From NCBI RefSeq assembly GCF_001984215.1, contig NZ_CP019420.1, positions 6,138,001-6,202,000 of the forward strand: a stretch of DNA of 64,000 nt, written 5' to 3'. The stretch comes from Mycobacterium sp. MS1601. GTDB taxonomy: Bacteria; Actinomycetota; Actinomycetes; Mycobacteriales; Mycobacteriaceae. A model generated the notes under the pieces. It worked only from the letters and a program-made list of their open reading frames with translations. It was not told the origin of the DNA and ran no database searches. A program made the position numbers and the translations under genes. Positions 59,480-64,000 of this stretch are shown here, one piece after another (within the stretch, counting starts at the first letter, position 1; the number at the start of each line of letters is the position of its first letter).

Positions 59480-60172
59480 ATGAATGATCTGGTCGACACC
59501 ACAGAGATGTATCTGCGGACCATCTACGACCTCGAGGAAGAGGGCGTGGTCCCTCTGCGGGCGCGCATCGCCGAGCGCCTCGAGCAGAGCGGCCCCACCG
59601 TCAGCCAGACCGTGTCCCGCATGGAGCGCGACGGTTTGCTGCACGTGGCCGGAGATCGGCACCTGGAACTCACCGAGACCGGTCGTGCGCTGGCCATCGC
59701 CGTGATGCGCAAGCACCGACTCGCCGAGCGCCTGCTGGTCGACGTCATCGGCCTGCCCTGGGAGGAAGTACACGCCGAGGCTTGCCGGTGGGAACACGTG
59801 ATGAGCGAGGACGTCGAGCGCCGCTTGGTCGCGGTGCTGGACAACCCCACCGTGTCGCCGTTCGGCAACCCCATCCCCGGTCTGTCCGAGTTGGGCATCG
59901 GCGCCGAGCAGGAAGTCGACGCGATGAACCTGGTACGGCTCACCGAGCTGCCCGCCGGCTCACCGGTGGCCGTGGTGGTGCGCCAGCTGACCGAACATGT
60001 CCAGGGTGACGCGATCCTGATCGGCCGGCTCAAGGACGCCGGAGTGGTGCCCAACGCTCGCGTGACCGTCGAGACCAACCCGCACGGCGGCGTCACCATC
60101 GTGATCCCCGGCCACGAGAACGTCGAGTTGCCCCACGAGATGGCGCACGCGGTCAAGGTCGAAAAGGTCTGA
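59480..60172 (+). CDS. ideR: iron-dependent repressor IdeR
   Basis: 230 residues, the full mycobacterial length. Winged HTH: LVDTTEMYLRTIYDLEEEGVVPLRARIAERLEQSGPTVSQTVSRMERDGLL. Metal and dimer domain: CRWEHVMSEDVERRLVAVL, with Cys-Glu-His ligands, and HRLAERLLVDVIGLPWEEVHAEA. SH3-like C-domain: ANPHGGVTIVIPGHENVELP-type. With Fe(II) it represses siderophore genes and activates ferritin. Convergent with the DUF4192 gene. Confidence 0.97.
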   Translation: MNDLVDTTEMYLRTIYDLEEEGVVPLRARIAERLEQSGPTVSQTVSRMERDGLLHVAGDRHLELTETGRALAIAVMRKHRLAERLLVDVIGLPWEEVHAEACRWEHVMSEDVERRLVAVLDNPTVSPFGNPIPGLSELGIGAEQEVDAMNLVRLTELPAGSPVAVVVRQLTEHVQGDAILIGRLKDAGVVPNARVTVETNPHGGVTIVIPGHENVELPHEMAHAVKVEKV

Positions 60173-60191
60173 TCCACAGCCACCTGGGTTC

Positions 60192-61295
60192 TCACCCCGC
60201 CTTCTGTCCGTACTCCAGACGGGGCGGCAAGGCCACTTCGAGGTCATCTGCCAAGCGGTATGCGGTGAGCGCCAACTTGCGGATCTGATCCGGTCTCATC
60301 CCGGCGTGCAAAGCGGTGTCGAGCAGTACGGCCATCCGGTGCCGTGGATCGATCCGCAACGCCGCCTCCAACGACAGTCCGGCCAACGGCCCGTCGCTGC
60401 GGGCGTAGGCGCAGAACGCCAACTGCACCAGCGGCTCCACCCGCAGATGTTCGGGTAGCCGCCGTGCCAGCGTGGACCACAGTGTCTCGGCCCCGGCAGC
60501 CAACTCCCCCACCGCCAGCGCGTACAACGTGTCCCGCACCCGCACCTGCGTCAGCCCCTGTGCCACCACCGCGATCTCTGCGTCGCTGAGAGCCTCACCG
60601 GCACCGACCCGTGCTGCGGCGGCCAGCGCGTCCTGGACCGCTGCGCGGGCCCGCTCCGTCGAATCACCGCCGGGGGCGCCCCGCCTGCCGGCCTCCAGCG
60701 CCTCGACGGCAGCTGCCACGCTGCGGCTGCGGGTGTCGTCCTCGGCGGCGATGACGGCTTGCAGGTCTGCCCGGCTGGCATAGAGCCTGCGGCCGTCGAG
60801 AACGGCTGCCGCCGCCACCGGTGAGCTCTCCGGATCATCGACACGGCCCCGCGAACCACAGCCGTCGACACAGTGCCAGCGCCCGCCCTCAGCCACCTTG
60901 TCCACCAGATGGGCGGCCCACAGCGGGATGTCGTACTCGGCGAGTTCGTCCGCCAGCACTGCGCACAGCCGGCGGTACCGATCCCCGCAACACGGGCACA
61001 GCGCGCCGGACTCGTCGACGATGACCGCGATGACTGCGTCGGGGTGCGCCGCCGCTGCCACCGACACCAGCTCGTCGAGGCGATCGATCAAGTCGGGGCC
61101 GAGGTCCACACGCAGCACCGCGCCGAGCTGTCCGCGCTCCACCGATACCAGGACCAGCGAGTTCGTCGGAGTGAAGCCCAAGACGGCCGGCAGCGCCGCG
61201 ATGAGGGCACCAGGTCTGTCCAGTGTGAAGTCCGGATGCCGGTCGATACGCGGTCGGCCGAAGTCGGGTTGGGGTTCGGGATGCTGTGATGTCAT
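60192..61295 (-). CDS. DUF4192 protein
   Basis: 367 residues starting MTSQHPEPQPDFGRPRI. LDRPGALIAALPAVLGFTPTNSLVLVSVERGQLGAVLRVDL, then CPCCGDRYRRLCAVLADELAEYDIPLWAAHLVDKVAEGGRWHC, and the helical C-terminal half define DUF4192 (Rv2712c position). Unknown function, cytoplasmic. The ATG at 61295 is chosen on alignment. Divergent from sthA. Confidence 0.85.
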   Translation of the reverse strand: MTSQHPEPQPDFGRPRIDRHPDFTLDRPGALIAALPAVLGFTPTNSLVLVSVERGQLGAVLRVDLGPDLIDRLDELVSVAAAAHPDAVIAVIVDESGALCPCCGDRYRRLCAVLADELAEYDIPLWAAHLVDKVAEGGRWHCVDGCGSRGRVDDPESSPVAAAAVLDGRRLYASRADLQAVIAAEDDTRSRSVAAAVEALEAGRRGAPGGDSTERARAAVQDALAAAARVGAGEALSDAEIAVVAQGLTQVRVRDTLYALAVGELAAGAETLWSTLARRLPEHLRVEPLVQLAFCAYARSDGPLAGLSLEAALRIDPRHRMAVLLDTALHAGMRPDQIRKLALTAYRLADDLEVALPPRLEYGQKAG

Positions 61296-61465
61296 GCCCC
61301 AGACGCTGACAACCGGCACCGTCAAGCATGTACGTGCGCGGGTCCGAGAGTGGTCGGTCTGTGGATGAAATGCAGACTGTTGGCCGCTGCCTCTACGGCC
61401 ATTGTTCACGCGGTATTGACACTGCTGGCACGCAAGAGACGGGCAATCGGCGTAAACAGCTACGC

Positions 61466-62881
61466 ATGGCTTCGTTGCAGGAATACGACCTCGTGGTCAT
61501 CGGCTCCGGCCCGGGCGGACAGAAGGCGGCCATCGCAGCAGCCAAACTCGGCAAGTCGGTGGCGGTGATCGAACGAGGTCGCATGCTCGGCGGCGTCTGC
61601 GTCAACACCGGCACCATCCCGTCGAAGACCCTGCGTGAGGCCGTCGTCTACCTGACCGGCATGAGCCAGCGCGAACTGTACGGCGCCAGCTATCGCGTCA
61701 AGGAGAAGATCACCCCCGCCGACCTGCTGGCCCGCACCCAGCATGTCATCGGCAAGGAGATCGACGTGGTGCGCAACCAGTTGATGCGCAACCGTATCGA
61801 GCTCTACACCGGGCACGCCCGCTTCCTCGACGAGCACACCATCCACGTAGAAGATCCCTCCCGCGCCGAACGCATCACCGTCAGCGGCCACCACATCGTC
61901 ATCGCCACCGGCACCAAGCCGGCCCGCCCCAGTGGCGTCGAGTTCGACGAAGAGCGGGTGCTGGATTCCGACGGCATCCTCGATCTGAAGTTCATCCCGA
62001 CGTCGATGGTGGTGGTCGGCGCCGGAGTCATCGGCATCGAATACGCGTCGATGTTCGCCGCGCTGGGCACCAAGGTCACAGTCGTCGAGAAGCGCGCCAA
62101 CATGCTGGAGTTCTGCGACCCCGAGATCATCGAGTCGTTGAAGTTCCACCTACGCGACCTGGCCGTCACCTTCCGCTTCGGAGAAGAGGTCACCGCCGTC
62201 GACGTCAGCGCTTCCGGCACCGTCACCACACTGGCCAGCGGCAAGCAGATCCCCGCCGAGACGGTCATGTACTCCGCAGGCCGCCAGGGCCAGACCGATC
62301 ACCTGGACCTGGCCAACGCAGGCCTGGAAGCCGACAACCGCGGCCGGATCTTCGTCGACGACAACTACCAGACGAAGGTCGACCACATCTATGCCGTCGG
62401 CGACGTCATCGGCTTCCCCGCACTTGCCGCCACGTCGATGGACCAGGGCCGGCTGGCCGCCTACCACGCGTTCGACGAGCCCAGCCACGCCATGACCGAG
62501 CTGCAGCCCATCGGCATCTACTCCATTCCCGAGGTGTCCTACGTCGGTGCCACCGAGGTGGACTTGACCAAGGACGCCATTCCCTACGAGGTGGGCGTGT
62601 CCCGTTACCGCGAACTGGCGCGCGGCCAGATCGCCGGCGACTCCTACGGCATGCTCAAACTGCTGGTTTCCACCGAAGACCTCACCCTGCTGGGGGTACA
62701 CATCTTCGGTACCAACGCCACCGAGATGGTGCACATCGGCCAGGCCGTGATGGGCTGCGGCGGAACGGTCGAATACCTGGTGGACGCAGTATTCAACTAT
62801 CCGACGTTCTCCGAGGCCTACAAGGTCGCCGCCCTCGACGTGATGAACAAGCTGCGCGCCCTCAACCAGTTCCGCCGCTGA
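61466..62881 (+). CDS. sthA: soluble pyridine nucleotide transhydrogenase
   Basis: 471-residue FAD enzyme exchanging hydride between NADPH and NAD+. FAD motif GSGPGG (13-18). The redox loop reads [13 protein letters not shown]: only Cys45 remains and Thr50 replaces the second cysteine of the disulfide reductases, which marks SthA. NAD(P) motif [23 protein letters not shown] contact [13 protein letters not shown]. The ATG at 61466 matches family length. The 170-bp upstream gap shows no gene. Confidence 0.94.
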   Translation: MASLQEYDLVVIGSGPGGQKAAIAAAKLGKSVAVIERGRMLGGVCVNTGTIPSKTLREAVVYLTGMSQRELYGASYRVKEKITPADLLARTQHVIGKEIDVVRNQLMRNRIELYTGHARFLDEHTIHVEDPSRAERITVSGHHIVIATGTKPARPSGVEFDEERVLDSDGILDLKFIPTSMVVVGAGVIGIEYASMFAALGTKVTVVEKRANMLEFCDPEIIESLKFHLRDLAVTFRFGEEVTAVDVSASGTVTTLASGKQIPAETVMYSAGRQGQTDHLDLANAGLEADNRGRIFVDDNYQTKVDHIYAVGDVIGFPALAATSMDQGRLAAYHAFDEPSHAMTELQPIGIYSIPEVSYVGATEVDLTKDAIPYEVGVSRYRELARGQIAGDSYGMLKLLVSTEDLTLLGVHIFGTNATEMVHIGQAVMGCGGTVEYLVDAVFNYPTFSEAYKVAALDVMNKLRALNQFRR

Positions 62882-63050
62882 CATTTCCCTTGCTGGGTAC
62901 TCCACCCAGATGGTCAGGAATGCCCACCACAGCACCCGGCGTTCGAAGTGGGGTGGGTCCGCGACGACGCAGACGCGGCGTTGAGGGAAACTAGGTGCAC
63001 ACGGCGCTCAACCAGCGTGCCACCACGGGGTGACGAGGAGGCGAGAGCAG

Positions 63051-64000
63051 ATGGGTCAGACAGACGATCCCGGACATGACTCGGACCGGGCTTACCAGCC
63101 GGAACAGAGCGGAATGTACGAGCTGGAATTTCCGGCACCACAGTTGTCGTCGGCTGACGGCCGTGGACCGGTGCTGGTGCACGCCTTGGAGGGCTTCTCC
63201 GACGCCGGACATGCCATCAAGTTGGCTGCCGAGCACCTGCGACGGTCTCTGGACACCGAGTTGGTGGCATCCTTTGCTATCGACGAGTTACTCGACTACC
63301 GCTCGCGGCGGCCGCTGATGACCTTCAAGACCGACCACTTCACCCACTACGAGACCCCGGAGCTGAACCTCTACGCGCTGCACGACAGTGTCGGTACACC
63401 GTTCCTGCTGCTCGCCGGCCTGGAGCCGGACCTCAAGTGGGAGCGGTTCATCACCGCGGTCCGGTTGCTGGCCGAACGTCTCGGGGTGCGGCGCACCATC
63501 GGCCTCGGTGCCATCCCGATGGCGGTGCCACACACCCGTCCGGTCACGATGACTGCGCATGCCAACAACAAGGAACTGATCGCCGATCACACCCCGTGGG
63601 TTGGCGAGGTGCAGGTGCCCGGCAGTGTCTCCAACCTGTTGGAGTACCGGTTGGCTCAGCACGGCCACGAAGTGATGGGTTTCACCGTGCACGTTCCGCA
63701 CTATCTGGCGCAGACCGATTACCCGGAGGCTGCCAAGGCGCTCATCGAGCAGGTGGCCGAGTCGAGTTCGCTGGAGATCCCGGTGACCGGTTTGACCGAG
63801 GCCGCAGCCGAGATCCGTGTCAAGATCGACGAGCAGGTCGAGGGCAGTGCCGAGGTGGCTCAGGTGGTGACCGCTCTCGAGCGCCAGTACGATGCATTCG
63901 TTGCCGCACAGGAGAACCGCTCACTGCTTGCCAGGGACGAGGAACTGCCCAGCGGTGACGAACTCGGAGCGGAATTCGAGCGGTTCCTGGCCCAGCAGGC
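63051..64000 (+). CDS. PAC2-family protein (cut by window edge)
   Basis: At least 316 residues are visible, running off the right edge. YELEFPAPQL, VLVHALEGFSDAGHAIKLAAEHL, LEPDLKWERFITAVRLLAERLGVRRTIGLGAIPMAVPHTRP and VPHYLAQTDYPEAAKALIEQVAE are the PAC2 (proteasome-assembly-chaperone-like) signature, as in Rv2714. Role in bacteria unknown. GAGGAG lies 10 nt before the ATG at 63051; an ATG 21 codons later is also possible. Confidence 0.88.
   Translation, partial: MGQTDDPGHDSDRAYQPEQSGMYELEFPAPQLSSADGRGPVLVHALEGFSDAGHAIKLAAEHLRRSLDTELVASFAIDELLDYRSRRPLMTFKTDHFTHYETPELNLYALHDSVGTPFLLLAGLEPDLKWERFITAVRLLAERLGVRRTIGLGAIPMAVPHTRPVTMTAHANNKELIADHTPWVGEVQVPGSVSNLLEYRLAQHGHEVMGFTVHVPHYLAQTDYPEAAKALIEQVAESSSLEIPVTGLTEAAAEIRVKIDEQVEGSAEVAQVVTALERQYDAFVAAQENRSLLARDEELPSGDELGAEFERFLAQQ

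Noticed and set aside
61416..61421. TTGACA upstream of sthA as a -35 box
   Set aside because: No TAnnnT element at 16-19 bp spacing, so no promoter is called.
62893..62909. CTGGGT-N5-ACCCAG hairpin after sthA
   Set aside because: Only a 6-bp stem with no following T run; too weak to call a terminator.
1..64000. Search by eye for insertion sequences, phage genes, CRISPR arrays and toxin-antitoxin pairs
   Set aside because: No transposase, integrase, Cas protein, spaced direct-repeat array or recognised toxin was seen.

Overview
The window is high-GC actinobacterial DNA and almost certainly comes from a Mycobacterium, most likely a fast-growing Mycolicibacterium-type species. From about 19.8 kb onward the gene order follows the M. 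tuberculosis block Rv2667 to Rv2714 as I remember it: clpC2, secreted protein, GNAT, zapE, ribD, lipoprotein, aftC, msrB, hemQ-hemY-hemE, DUF3000, rnd, dxs, TrmA-like, APC permease, ceoB-ceoC, dut, cei, suhB, ppgK, sigA, sigB, ideR, sthA, PAC2. No species call is possible without a database search. I see no insertion sequence, prophage, CRISPR array or rRNA.

Left arm (1-19.7 kb). This part is more species-variable. It holds the start of thrS, a PGPGW membrane protein, a thioesterase, an aldo/keto reductase divergent from a DUF1990 gene, a mycolate-type methyltransferase and a PAS-ANTAR regulator. A molybdopterin oxidoreductase follows, with a TetR repressor whose three TAGAC-N6-GTCTA operators are visible. 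Next are a hemerythrin protein and a run of minus-strand genes with a RsbW-like kinase and a SpoIIE-type phosphatase. Four tRNAs, an alcohol dehydrogenase, a pair of FMN monooxygenases and several small secreted or membrane proteins complete it. Two very short genes (46 and 51 codons) are proposed from ribosome binding sites and protein features.

Centre (19.7-37.7 kb). clpC2 sits behind two identical GTCAAC-N5-GTTGAC palindromes that cover a leaderless promoter. It is followed by an ECF-like sigma factor overlapping an ogt alkyltransferase, then a PPOX-fold protein. Next come the ribD-lipoprotein-aftC-msrB run, a GGDEF-EAL membrane protein, the coproporphyrin-branch heme genes, DUF3000, RNase D and PsiE.

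Right arm (37.7-64 kb). Housekeeping and ion or redox control dominate: dxs, nhaA, an RNA methyltransferase coupled to a KimA-like permease, ceoB and a frameshifted ceoC, an MFS exporter, dut, cei, suhB, ppgK, sigA, sigB, ideR, sthA and a partial PAC2 gene.

Recurring promoter design. Many genes have a TAnnnT box 6-7 nt before the start codon and no Shine-Dalgarno sequence, the pattern of leaderless mycobacterial transcripts. At three divergent gene pairs the two opposing -10 boxes share one central TA step. The cei gene has a perfect CRP palindrome centred at -61.5 from its predicted leaderless start. These are readings of the sequence and have not been tested.
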